DNA of 64,000 nt from Streptomyces luomodiensis (GTDB taxonomy: Bacteria > Actinomycetota > Actinomycetes > Streptomycetales > Streptomycetaceae), in assembly GCF_031679605.1 (NCBI RefSeq), contig NZ_CP117522.1:4836001-4900000 (forward strand), read 5' to 3'. A program made the translations under genes and the position numbers. The notes below the pieces were generated by a model. The model worked only from the letters and a program-made list of their open reading frames with translations, was not told where the DNA came from and did no database searches. Positions 33,994 through 41,466 of the stretch are shown one piece after another. Each line of letters begins with the position of its first letter. Positions within the stretch are counted from its first letter, which is position 1.

Positions 33994-35475
33994 CTAAGCG
34001 ATATTGAACGCCTTCCAAAGGCCTGGATGAACTACAAGCTTATCTTCGACCACAAGGGCTGAATGAGGATTGCGATACTTAAAGCGATAGTATTGTTCAT
34101 AACCGCCGGCAGGACCCTCTTCAGTAACATTCCCGATAAAGCTGTTATCGAAAAGCGCGGCTATTGCACTGTGCAGGTCAAATCGACCCTTGAAGCGGGG
34201 ATCGGAATCCACTTTAACAGCAAGATCGCCATAGGAAACCTGTCTACGCCGCAGAGTCCCGAGAAGTTCTACAATGGATGCAATTTGATTTTGATCGAAA
34301 TACGCACTTAGCGCATCACGCATTTCCCCAACAAAATATGTTTGCGAATATTCGGTAGCCCCCGCCTTTACCGAATTGCCAGGGATTATGCCTGAAGTTG
34401 CGGCATGCTTTTGAACGATCTTCAACAGCTGCAAAAGATCACGTGGTGTATGCCTCGTCTGCTTCAGGAGGAATGCCGTTGCACTATCGGCATCAATCCT
34501 AGGTTCGAAATACTCCTCAAAAACGTTGGATGAGTTCCTATCCACCAGTCGCGCTCGCATATTTGCCAGCTTCACCAGATGGCTCACTCGAAAGTCTCGC
34601 GGGTTTTGATACCAATTAAGTTCCAAGCCGTAATCGCTCTGGATCTTTCCTCCTTTGGTAAGCTCCAGCCTGGCGTAAAGATCCGTTCGGCAGCAGATCA
34701 CAACCTTGATCGGTGCACTAGATTCACGGTAAAGCTTATTGAGGTCAGAGACCGCCTGAACGAGACCGCCCAGCATCTCCTTGCGCCCCTCCTGGATGAG
34801 GGATAGGTCATCGAGCCCATCTACGAAGAAGTAGTGACGCCGCTGGCTCTTAAATTCGGAGGTAGCTCGCTGTAGGTAAGCGAGCCAATCGCCGATACGA
34901 CTCGCGTCGGTACTGCGCTGGAATTCCGCGCTCACGTTGGCTGGTAACCCAATTGCCCCCTGAGGAAGACCAGCCGTCGCGGTTACCTTTTCGGCACGGA
35001 ATCTCTTCATAGTGGCAGGACTCTGAGCCGTTACGCCATGCTTCTCCAACTGTTTACATACAGCAGCGATCCGCTTCTTCGACTTGGAATCGGCCTGCCC
35101 GTCACCGTTGATCCCGCATGCGATCTGAACCATCAATTGGAGAGCCCACCCGAATCGATGCCTTAGATGGGCGTCGATAGAGTCAGGCACGACCCCTTTG
35201 AACTCTTTGAGCGGAAGGCTGTCGACAAGGATTGGATCGTGTGCTGCATATTGGCTCGGTGCACCGCCTGCCAGGACCTGAAGCCTTGCGCCAATGGCCG
35301 ACTTACCGGAACCCTTGTAACCCAGCAGAAGGAATTCGTGAGAATCTACGACCTTACCTTCGATTCCATCCAGATCGTAATACCCATCACGCAGCAGCTT
35401 TGGAGAAATACTAAACTCGCTCGCCGAGTCGGCATATCCGAAGTCGAACTGCTTGAAACTCGAAGTCGCCACCAT
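33994..35475 (-). CDS. P-loop ATPase, Sll1717-like, foreign cargo gene
   Basis: 493 residues. Walker A is GYKGSGKSA (residues 52-60) and Walker B is HYFFVDGLDD (214-223), followed by an Arg-containing strand VVICCRTDLYARL as in STAND/KAP-type NTPases. The C-terminal 150 residues look like a winged-helix region (RDLLQLLKIVQKHA, LLGTLRRRQVSYGDLAVKV). It resembles the stand-alone P-loop ATPases grouped with cyanobacterial Sll1717. Its DNA is far richer in A+T than the host (27 G/C of 60 in 34081-34140), so it was acquired from a different background. No partner gene is intact beside it. Function unknown; a defence role is a guess from cargo position. Confidence 0.8.
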   Translation of the reverse strand: MVATSSFKQFDFGYADSASEFSISPKLLRDGYYDLDGIEGKVVDSHEFLLLGYKGSGKSAIGARLQVLAGGAPSQYAAHDPILVDSLPLKEFKGVVPDSIDAHLRHRFGWALQLMVQIACGINGDGQADSKSKKRIAAVCKQLEKHGVTAQSPATMKRFRAEKVTATAGLPQGAIGLPANVSAEFQRSTDASRIGDWLAYLQRATSEFKSQRRHYFFVDGLDDLSLIQEGRKEMLGGLVQAVSDLNKLYRESSAPIKVVICCRTDLYARLELTKGGKIQSDYGLELNWYQNPRDFRVSHLVKLANMRARLVDRNSSNVFEEYFEPRIDADSATAFLLKQTRHTPRDLLQLLKIVQKHAATSGIIPGNSVKAGATEYSQTYFVGEMRDALSAYFDQNQIASIVELLGTLRRRQVSYGDLAVKVDSDPRFKGRFDLHSAIAALFDNSFIGNVTEEGPAGGYEQYYRFKYRNPHSALVVEDKLVVHPGLWKAFNIA

Positions 35476-36010
35476 ATCGAGATGGTAGCAGCAGGGCCAC
35501 GCACGGTGACCAACCTTGGAGAAAATGTCGACTTACCTGGCTCTGTGGTGGGCTCCCCGAACCACGAAGCCCCAATACCCGAGCGCCCTCGGGCCGTCCT
35601 GAGGCCGTAGAAGGGCGCTCAACGATGACCGATGTCAATAGCTACCGGCAGCTCAGCGGCAGGTGGGGACGTTGATCGACTACAACGGGCGTCGACGATC
35701 AGTTGTCGCTGCACAGACCTGGACTCGCGCACAATTGAAATCAGGAACACGCTCTTCTACCAAGTGCGTTCAGCGGTGGGATGACGCACTCAACGTCGCC
35801 CCGGAACCACGGGCTACCAGAGTTGTACGTGCGCGAGAGGGAGGAGACAGGCCGCACCAGATGCGCACCAGAACGGGCGGTCAACCACGGTCAACAGCGG
35901 CGATCCCGGGACTGTGCTCGACGAGCGCAAAGTGGCGTTCTTGCAGGTCAGCGGTCACATATTCGCTTTAGCGCCGGTGATTCCCAAGCTCAGGTCCTGC
36001 GCCTTGCCGC
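35476..36010. other. Unassigned region near the right end of the element
   Basis: About 530 bases of intermediate base composition. Short frames exist on both strands, but none has host codon bias or a recognisable domain. The segment 35560-35625 contains GAGCGCCCTC...GAAGGGCGCTC, a hairpin upstream of the ATPase gene. The rest may be debris of earlier cargo. Confidence 0.4.
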
Positions 36011-36340
36011 TCAGGACGAGGAGTCGAAGCCAGTACGACGATCGAGGTGGAACGGACGGCCCGGAGCTGCTGGGGTCCAGCCTGCGCGAAGAGCGAGCTC
36101 GATCGCCTCGGCAACGTCGGCGGGCAGGGCAGGCTTGGCCTCGCGCCCGACCCAGTTGCTCGGGTGCGGCTGGTTGGTCGTGACTACGAGCGTGGTCCCG
36201 GGAACGTCTGCGTGCTCGACCGCGAACGTGCACGGTGACCAGGCCAGGCCCTGGAGGTAGGTCGGCCTGCGTCGCAGACGCCAGCGGTAGGCCGTGCCGT
36301 CGACCACGATCCGTCGTGATCCCTTGCGGACCAGTGCCAT
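36011..36340 (-). CDS. Small conserved-type hypothetical protein
   Basis: 109 residues from the ATG at 36340, with AGGGGAG 5-6 bases upstream. Beta-rich N-terminus (SRRIVVDGTAYRWRLRRRP), central TFAVEHADVPGTTLVVTTNQPHPSNW and a C-terminal helix plus PGRPFHLD. Proteins of this appearance are common in Streptomyces, but no function is known to me. It is the last gene before attR. Host-like GC content separates it from the AT-rich ATPase. Confidence 0.7.
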   Translation of the reverse strand: MALVRKGSRRIVVDGTAYRWRLRRRPTYLQGLAWSPCTFAVEHADVPGTTLVVTTNQPHPSNWVGREAKPALPADVAEAIELALRAGWTPAAPGRPFHLDRRTGFDSSS

Positions 36341-36524
36341 GACTCCCCCTTCAGTAGCGAAGATGCTAGCGAGCCCGGCACCGCCGTCCGTCTCAGTTTC
36401 CGTCTCATTCAGTGCCGTTCGATGCCGTTCAGGCGAGACCGGAGGCGGTCTCCGCGCTGATGACCGGGCCGCGCATGAACGCAGGTGAACGGCCATGTAC
36501 TTAGCTCAGCGAGCCTCCAACAGA

Positions 36525-36580
36525 CTTGGAAAGCGTGTTGGGGGCAACCCCTCACGAGTTCGAATCTCGTATCCTCCGCC
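36525..36580. repeat. attR: 56-bp direct repeat of the tRNA-Ser 3' half
   Basis: Exact copy of 23250-23305. Here the 5' half of the tRNA is absent (preceded by CCTCCAACAGA), so it is not a gene. It marks the right end of the AICE and the left end of the older chromosome. Confidence 0.95.
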
Positions 36581-36597
36581 TCCGCCCAGCAGGGCAG

Positions 36598-36631
36598 ATG
36601 AAGGGTCCGGACCGATCGCGGTCCGGGCCCT
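36598..36631. terminator. Hairpin after attR
   Basis: GAAGGGTCCGGACCG pairs with CGGTCCGGGCCCTTC around ATCG with small mismatches. It has the same position relative to att as the terminator at 23328-23361, as if a second tRNA-terminator-int arrangement had been copied here. Confidence 0.6.
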
Positions 36632-36639
36632 TCGTCGTT

Positions 36640-36795
36640 TGTCGTCTCATCCGCGGTCTCGACGAGACGTGCCGGCGCCCTTCGGTCCCAGCGGCCATGG
36701 CGGGGGGACGACCGCCCCATGATCTGCGTCACCACTCGTTCCGGGACGCCGAGGATGAGCGGCACCGTGGCGGCGGTGTGGCTCGTTCGAGGGCG
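36640..36795 (-). pseudogene. Integrase C-terminal remnant of another element
   Basis: Read on the minus strand, RTSHTAATVPLILGVPERVV followed by TQIMG aligns with the RHT-box region of the AICE integrase (RHTAATVLLLLGVPDVVVDAIMG), then a degenerate end with many Glu/Thr. The upstream part of the gene is missing, the RHT box arginine has become serine (SHT), and the tyrosine region is deleted. It lies just outside attR in the orientation and at the distance that int has from attL, so it is the stump of an earlier insertion. Confidence 0.75.
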
Positions 36796-36876
36796 GGGGA
36801 CGCCACCGATGAGTTTGGGGGGCTGCGGCGGTCTGAAGGGGGAAGCGTGCACCGACCGCCTGCTCCGGAGGGCCTC

Positions 36877-37491
36877 ATGAGGAAGATCGTTGCCAGTCTG
36901 TTCATCTCGCTCGACGGTGTCGTGGAGGCACCCGATCAGTGGCACTTCCCCTACTTCAACGACGAGATGGGCGCCGCCGTCGACGCGACCCTCGGCGTGG
37001 CGGACACCATCCTGCTGGGCCGTAGGACCTACGACAGCTTCGCCGGGGCGTGGCCGGACCGGGAGAGGGCCGGCGGTGAGGACGCCGGGTTCGCCAAGAA
37101 GCTCGGCGACACTCGGAAGATCGTCGTATCGCGCCAGGATCTCGAATTCGGCTGGCGGAACTCCGAACAGCTCAAGGGGGAGTTGGTGGACGCCGCCACC
37201 GCGGTGAAGGGCGAATCGGGTGGGACTGTCGCCGTGAGCGGTTCGGTCTCGGTCGTGCGGCAGTTGCTGGCTCATGGGCTGCTGGATGAGTTGCACCTGC
37301 TGGTGCACCCGATCGCGGTGCGCAGGGGCATGCGGCTGTTCGACGAGGGGGAGCCCACGATCGCGTTGCGGCTGGTCTCGTCCGCCGCCTTCCGTACCGG
37401 TGTGCTGCACCTGGTCTACGCCCCGGCCGAGCCGGCGGACGACGCCACCTACGACGATGCGAAAGTCCACCTGCCCCGGCACGATGCGTAG
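36877..37491 (+). CDS. Dihydrofolate reductase-like (RibD C-terminal) protein
   Basis: 204 residues. The family fold is shown by MRKIVASLFISLDGVVEAPDQWHFPY at the start, TILLGRRTYDSFAGAWP, VVSRQDLE and LDELHLLVHPIAVRRGMRLF near the end. Such Streptomyces proteins reduce unknown substrates with NAD(P)H and rarely are true folate enzymes. Start ATG at 36877 with GGAGGG upstream; a longer in-frame start would cross attR and is not credible. Confidence 0.87.
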   Translation: MRKIVASLFISLDGVVEAPDQWHFPYFNDEMGAAVDATLGVADTILLGRRTYDSFAGAWPDRERAGGEDAGFAKKLGDTRKIVVSRQDLEFGWRNSEQLKGELVDAATAVKGESGGTVAVSGSVSVVRQLLAHGLLDELHLLVHPIAVRRGMRLFDEGEPTIALRLVSSAAFRTGVLHLVYAPAEPADDATYDDAKVHLPRHDA

Positions 37492-37528
37492 CACCGGTCC
37501 GGGGCGGGTGGCTGCCGCCGCTGGGCGG

Positions 37529-38455
37529 TCAGGCCCGGACGGCGCCGTCCGCCGGGGTCGCGGGGGCGGTCGGGGCGGTCGGGGCGGTCGGGGCGGGTCC
37601 GCTCGCCGGGCGGCTGGTGGCCAGGAGGAGCACTGCGACGATGGCCTGGATACCGATGATCATGGCCTGCGTCACGGGGACCTTGACGTCCAGCAGGACC
37701 ATCGTCGTGTTGACCGCGAAGTGCACCGCGATCGACGCCACGACGCCGGCGCGTTCGTAGGCGGAGGCGGTCAGCATGGCCATCGGGATGGTGCTGACGG
37801 CGAAGAGCACGCCGCCCGGGGTGTTCAGGCCCAGTTCCTTCTGCGGGGTTCCGTCGATGAAGAACAGCGGCAGGTGCCATACGGCCCAGATGACACCCAG
37901 CACCAGGCCGACCTGCAAGCGGCCCATCGACGCGCGCATCCTCGGGTAGGCGGTGCCGCGCCAGCCCGGCTCCTCGGACAGCGGACCGGAGATCACCATG
38001 CTGACGAGGAACGCCGCGGGCCCGCCCATGTCGTTCATCACGTCCTTCGCGCCCTCCCAGCTCAGCGCGGGGCCACCCGCTTCGTGTGCCAGCAGCGCGG
38101 CGGACAGCACGCTTGCCGAGGCCAGCACCAGCAGCAGCGGCGCCCAGAACAGGGTGCTCCGCCGGAACCGGACCGCGTGTTCGGGGACGGGCTCGCCGCG
38201 CCGCCTGCGGCGGACCCGGATCACCAAAGCGCCTATCAACGGGCCGAAGGCACCGACGAGATAGGGCAGGGCCGCGGGGGACTTCATCGCCTCTCCGCCG
38301 ATCCCGATGGCCGCGGACCACGACACCCAGCTCACGCCGAAGGCGATGACCATGAAGAGGATGAGGTCGCTTCGGCGGCGGTCGGGGGCGGAGGGGGTCG
38401 CGGGGTGTGCGGGGCGGGCGGGGTGGACGGAGGTCGCGTAGTTTGAAGTAGGCAT
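37529..38455 (-). CDS. CPBP family intramembrane metalloprotease
   Basis: 308 residues with about eight membrane helices. Catalytic motifs of the CAAX protease/bacteriocin-processing (Rce1-like) family are present: SEEPGWRGTAYP (EExxxR-like), IWAVWHLPLFF (W-x2-H) and the late HFAVNTTMV. The first motif reads EEPGWRG. Substrate unknown. The C-terminal tail is repetitive (APTAPTAPTAPATP). It lies 85 bases before the hydrolase gene on the same strand. Confidence 0.88.
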   Translation of the reverse strand: MPTSNYATSVHPARPAHPATPSAPDRRRSDLILFMVIAFGVSWVSWSAAIGIGGEAMKSPAALPYLVGAFGPLIGALVIRVRRRRRGEPVPEHAVRFRRSTLFWAPLLLVLASASVLSAALLAHEAGGPALSWEGAKDVMNDMGGPAAFLVSMVISGPLSEEPGWRGTAYPRMRASMGRLQVGLVLGVIWAVWHLPLFFIDGTPQKELGLNTPGGVLFAVSTIPMAMLTASAYERAGVVASIAVHFAVNTTMVLLDVKVPVTQAMIIGIQAIVAVLLLATSRPASGPAPTAPTAPTAPATPADGAVRA

Positions 38456-38540
38456 GCCAAATTCCTGTGTCCGGTGTCCGTTGGGTTGTCTTACGCGCGG
38501 TGGAGGGGGCGGGCGCTCGTGCGCGGGCGCCGGGCCCGGC

Positions 38541-39503
38541 TCAGAAGGAGGTCGTTCGCCCCTCGGTGGGCATCTGCCCCGGGGTCGCGTCGAGTTGGCG
38601 GGCGAGCCAGCTGGTGACGAGGGTCAGGAGGTCGGGGTCGACCGGGTCGCGCAGAAGGCGGCGGTAGGAGCGGAGGGTGTGGTGCGCCGGGTCGCGGCGC
38701 AGGACGTGAGTGAGGTCGGGCACTCGGTGGATCTCCGTCTTGCCCGGCACCAGCCGGTCGATCTCGACCAAGTCGGCCGGGTCGACCTGGACGTCCTTGT
38801 CGCCGGTGACGGCCAGGACGGGCGCGTGGATGGCCACGAGGTCGTCACGGGTGTCGTGGACGAGGTTTTCCCGCATCCAGCGGGCGTTGAGCGGAATTCC
38901 GGCGATACGCGTCACGTCCGTACGGGTCTTCTTGATCCGGGCGAGGGCCCGGTTGCCCAAGGCCCCCAAGGGTCGCCGCAGGAGGCGGACGGGAGCGGGC
39001 ATGTCCTGGGCGATCGAGCTGGCCTGCCAGCGCAGGGCGTCCTCGCCCAGGCGTGCGTAGCCGGCCAGCAGCACCGCCGCCCGCACCTCGTGCCGCGCGG
39101 CGAGGGTCATGGCGTGCAGGGCCCCCTCGCTGTGGCCGATGACACCGACGGCGTCGGACCGGACGGCGGGGTGGGCGGCCAGGGCGCGCAGGGCGACGGC
39201 GGCGTCCTTGTAGTTGTCGGTGAAGCCGGCGGCCCGCCAGGCGCCGGGGGTGGCGCCGACGCCGCGACGGTCGTACCGGAGCGTGGCGATCCCCTCCGCT
39301 GCGAGGGCGGCGGCCAGCGGCCGGCCGAGGTTCATCCGGATCTTGCGGGTGTTGCCCTCGCGGTCCAGGGGGCCGGAGCCGTGCAGCAGGAGAACGGCGG
39401 GGTGCGGGCCGGGTCCGGCGGGCAGGGTCAGAGTGCCGGCCAGGGGGGTTCCGTCATCCACGGTGACCGTCATATCGGTGTCGGACAAGGCTCCGCCTCT
39501 CAT
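38541..39503 (-). CDS. Alpha/beta hydrolase
   Basis: 320 residues. Oxyanion strand AVLLLHGSGPLDREGNT, nucleophile serine in VGVIGHSEGALHAM, acid in VTGDKDVQVDP and histidine in VPDLTHVLR give a complete triad. It resembles dienelactone hydrolase/acyl esterase-type family members; there is no signal peptide. The ATG at 39503 is preferred over the TTG 9 bases upstream. It is divergent from the HTH regulator at 39549 with only 45 bases between, so the regulator probably controls it. Confidence 0.87.
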   Translation of the reverse strand: MRGGALSDTDMTVTVDDGTPLAGTLTLPAGPGPHPAVLLLHGSGPLDREGNTRKIRMNLGRPLAAALAAEGIATLRYDRRGVGATPGAWRAAGFTDNYKDAAVALRALAAHPAVRSDAVGVIGHSEGALHAMTLAARHEVRAAVLLAGYARLGEDALRWQASSIAQDMPAPVRLLRRPLGALGNRALARIKKTRTDVTRIAGIPLNARWMRENLVHDTRDDLVAIHAPVLAVTGDKDVQVDPADLVEIDRLVPGKTEIHRVPDLTHVLRRDPAHHTLRSYRRLLRDPVDPDLLTLVTSWLARQLDATPGQMPTEGRTTSF

Positions 39504-39548
39504 TGCTCTCAACTACGAGAACGTTATCAGATGTGAGACCATGGAGTC
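39504..39548. promoter_or_regulatory. Divergent promoter with inverted repeat
   Basis: TCTCA at 39507-39511 and TGAGA at 39534-39538 flank an AACGTT-centred AT-rich stretch. This short region must hold both promoters and is a likely operator of the ArsR-like regulator. Confidence 0.45.
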
Positions 39549-40136
39549 ATGCCCACCCCGAATCTCCTCCTTCATCCCGTCCGGATGCGCATCCTGCAGA
39601 CCCTGGTCGGCGCCGATGAGCTGACCACCGCCCAGTTGCGCGATCGGCTGCCCGAGGTCCCACCGGCCACCATGTACCGGCACATCGCCACCCTCACCCA
39701 GGCCGGCATCCTGGAAGTGGTCCACGAAAGGCGTATCCGCGGCACCGTCGAACGCAGCTACCGGGTCCGCCAGGACAAGGCCCTCGTGGACACCGACGCC
39801 CGCACCGCCATGACCAAGGACGATCACCGACAGGCCTTCACCGTCTTCACGGGGGCCCTGATGGCGGACTTCGACCGCTACCTCTCCCGCGACGACACCG
39901 AGCCCGCCCGCGAAGGCGTCGTCTACCGGCAGGGCGCGGTCTGGCTGACCGAGGACGAATTCGCCGAACTCGTCGAAGAGATCGAAGCCGCCGTCGCCCG
40001 CCGCGCCCACGCCACCCCCGGCGACGGCCGTACCCGCCACATCATCAGCTTCGTCCTCGTACCCGACAAAGCCACGACCGCCGACGCGGAGGCCGACACC
40101 GGGGCCGACTCCGAGGCCGGCGATTCGCCGAGTTGA
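39549..40136 (+). CDS. ArsR-like winged-helix transcriptional regulator
   Basis: 195 residues. The HTH lies at about 8-75: LLLHPVRMRILQTLVGADELTTAQLRDRLPEVPPATMYRHIATLTQAGILEVVHERRIRG, as in the YdfH/helix_turn_helix-20 regulators. The C-terminal part is acidic with a Glu/Ala helix (LTEDEFAELVEEIEAAVARR) and a disordered tail. No metal-binding cysteines are present. Divergent from the hydrolase and probably autoregulatory. Confidence 0.83.
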   Translation: MPTPNLLLHPVRMRILQTLVGADELTTAQLRDRLPEVPPATMYRHIATLTQAGILEVVHERRIRGTVERSYRVRQDKALVDTDARTAMTKDDHRQAFTVFTGALMADFDRYLSRDDTEPAREGVVYRQGAVWLTEDEFAELVEEIEAAVARRAHATPGDGRTRHIISFVLVPDKATTADAEADTGADSEAGDSPS

Positions 40137-40213
40137 GGGAGCACTCGTTCGTCAATGGGTGCGAGCGGAGGCGTCGCTGGGAGGCGGGCCTGAAGCGCTC
40201 CACCGGTACCGGA

Positions 40214-40229
40214 TGTTTCACGTGAAACC
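40214..40229. promoter_or_regulatory. parS chromosome-partition site
   Basis: TGTTTCACGTGAAACC contains the perfect 14-bp palindrome GTTTCACGTGAAAC, the ParB-binding parS core of Bacillus and Streptomyces. One base differs from the full 16-mer. Streptomyces parS sites cluster around oriC. It lies in the 160-base gap before the histidine kinase gene. Confidence 0.9.
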
Positions 40230-40299
40230 TGCCCGCTGCCGCATATCGGGCCACCCGCTCCGCCCCCGTGGGCGCGCCGGGTCGCTTAGCCTGACGGCC

Positions 40300-41466
40300 A
40301 TGCGGGAGACGGTGCGGCGCGCGCAGCGGGCCTCGGTCGAGTTACTGAGGGGGGCCGGGCTGTCCCTGGTCTCGTATTTCTTCGTCGCGCTGGCGGTCTT
40401 CACCGCCGTCGCGATGGTCACCGTCGTGGGGGCGGGGGTGCTGCCCGAGTCGGTGCTGCTGCTGCGCAGGACGGCCGGGTACAAGCGGCGGTGGGTGGGC
40501 TCCTGGACGGAGGAGCCGGTGCCCGAGGCGTACCGGCCGCTGACCGGGGAGGTGTTCACGCGGGTGCGGACGGCGGTCGGGGATCCGGCCACGTACCGCG
40601 ATCTGCGCTGGCTCGCGGCCCACGCGGTCTACGGCTGGCTGCTGGCCTGCTGTGCGCTGCCGGTGTGGGTCGTCGGGCTGCTCGTCGACGGGGTGTGGTG
40701 CGGGCTGCTGCGGAAGCGGGCCGTGGTGCTGCCGCTGATCGAGCGGCTCGTCGACGTCGACGCGGGGTGGTCGCGGGCGCTGCTGCTGCCGTCGCCGGAG
40801 GCGCTGCGCACCGTCCGGCTCGCCGAGCGGGTGGCGGAGCTGTCCGAGACCCGGGCGGGCGCCGTCGCCGCACATGGGGCGGAACTGCGCCGTATCGAGC
40901 GGGACCTGCACGACGGTACGCAGGCGCGCCTGGTGGCGCTCTCGATGCGGGTGGGGCTGGCGCGGCGCGCGTACGACAAGGACCCCGACGCGGCGCGCAA
41001 GCTGCTGGAGGACGCACAGGACCAGGCCGAGGAGGCGCTCACCGAGCTGCGCCATGTCGTGCGCGGCATCCACCCGCCGATCCTCACCGACCGCGGACTC
41101 GTCGGCGCCGTACGGGCGCTGGCGGCCGGCAGCGGGCTCGAGGTGTCCGTGCACGACGACGGGGTGGCGGACGGACCCCGGGCACCGGCAGCGGTCGAGG
41201 CGGCCGCGTACTTCGTGATCGCGGAGGCTCTGACCAACGCGGCCAAGCACAGCGGGGCGCGGCAGGCGTCGGTGGGCCTGGTCCGGATGAGAGACCGGTT
41301 GCGGGTCGCGGTACGGGACGAGGGGCGGGGCGGGGCCGACCCCTCGGGCGGCAGCGGGCTGCTCGGCATGCGGCGCCGGGTCGCGGCGCTCGACGGGACC
41401 GTGGAGATGACCAGCCCCGTCGGGGGGCCGACGCTGATCGAAGTGGAGTTGCCGTGCGTGTGGTGA
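40300..41466 (+). CDS. Two-component sensor histidine kinase
   Basis: 388 residues. Membrane sensor with hydrophobic segments at about 25-45 and 105-140, a HisKA_3 phosphoacceptor box ERDLHDGTQARLVALSMRVGLA (His at about 207) and a HATPase with N box EALTNAAKHSGA, DEGRGGAD and the late GSGLLGMRRRVAALDG. NarL-type kinase. The ATG at 40300 is chosen; the longer frame would include the parS site. It overlaps the response regulator start by 13 bases. The signal is unknown; the facing ABC exporter is a likely target. Confidence 0.93.
   Translation: MRETVRRAQRASVELLRGAGLSLVSYFFVALAVFTAVAMVTVVGAGVLPESVLLLRRTAGYKRRWVGSWTEEPVPEAYRPLTGEVFTRVRTAVGDPATYRDLRWLAAHAVYGWLLACCALPVWVVGLLVDGVWCGLLRKRAVVLPLIERLVDVDAGWSRALLLPSPEALRTVRLAERVAELSETRAGAVAAHGAELRRIERDLHDGTQARLVALSMRVGLARRAYDKDPDAARKLLEDAQDQAEEALTELRHVVRGIHPPILTDRGLVGAVRALAAGSGLEVSVHDDGVADGPRAPAAVEAAAYFVIAEALTNAAKHSGARQASVGLVRMRDRLRVAVRDEGRGGADPSGGSGLLGMRRRVAALDGTVEMTSPVGGPTLIEVELPCVW

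Larger units (their letters stand above)
23250..36580. mobile_element. Integrative conjugative element (AICE, pSAM2-type) in tRNA-Ser
   Basis: 13.3 kb between two 56-bp repeats of the tRNA 3' end. It has the modular order of actinomycete integrative and conjugative elements: int and xis next to attL, a rolling-circle rep gene, small spread genes, an FtsK/SpoIIIE-like Tra for double-stranded DNA transfer, a GntR repressor and a Nudix immunity-like gene. Past these genes come a new IS4-family copy, a palindrome, an AT-rich ATPase cargo gene and an unassigned stretch. The rep gene start and one spd gene look damaged, so mobility today is uncertain. Confidence 0.93.

Noticed and set aside
34063..34311. 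Plus-strand ORF in the AT-rich region
   Set aside because: It is antisense to the ATPase gene, which has Walker motifs and a full-length frame.
35411..35971. Short ORFs between the ATPase and the small gene near attR
   Set aside because: They lack host codon bias, ribosome binding sites and recognisable domains.
36525..36580. A second tRNA-Ser gene
   Set aside because: Only the 3' half is present; the D-arm and 5' acceptor strand are missing, so it is attR.
36526..36876. N-terminal extension of the DHFR-like gene
   Set aside because: The extension crosses attR and the integrase remnant on the other strand; the family N-terminus begins at the ATG at 36877.
40159..40299. Longer start for the histidine kinase
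   Set aside because: The extra 47 residues are not family-like and would translate through the parS site.
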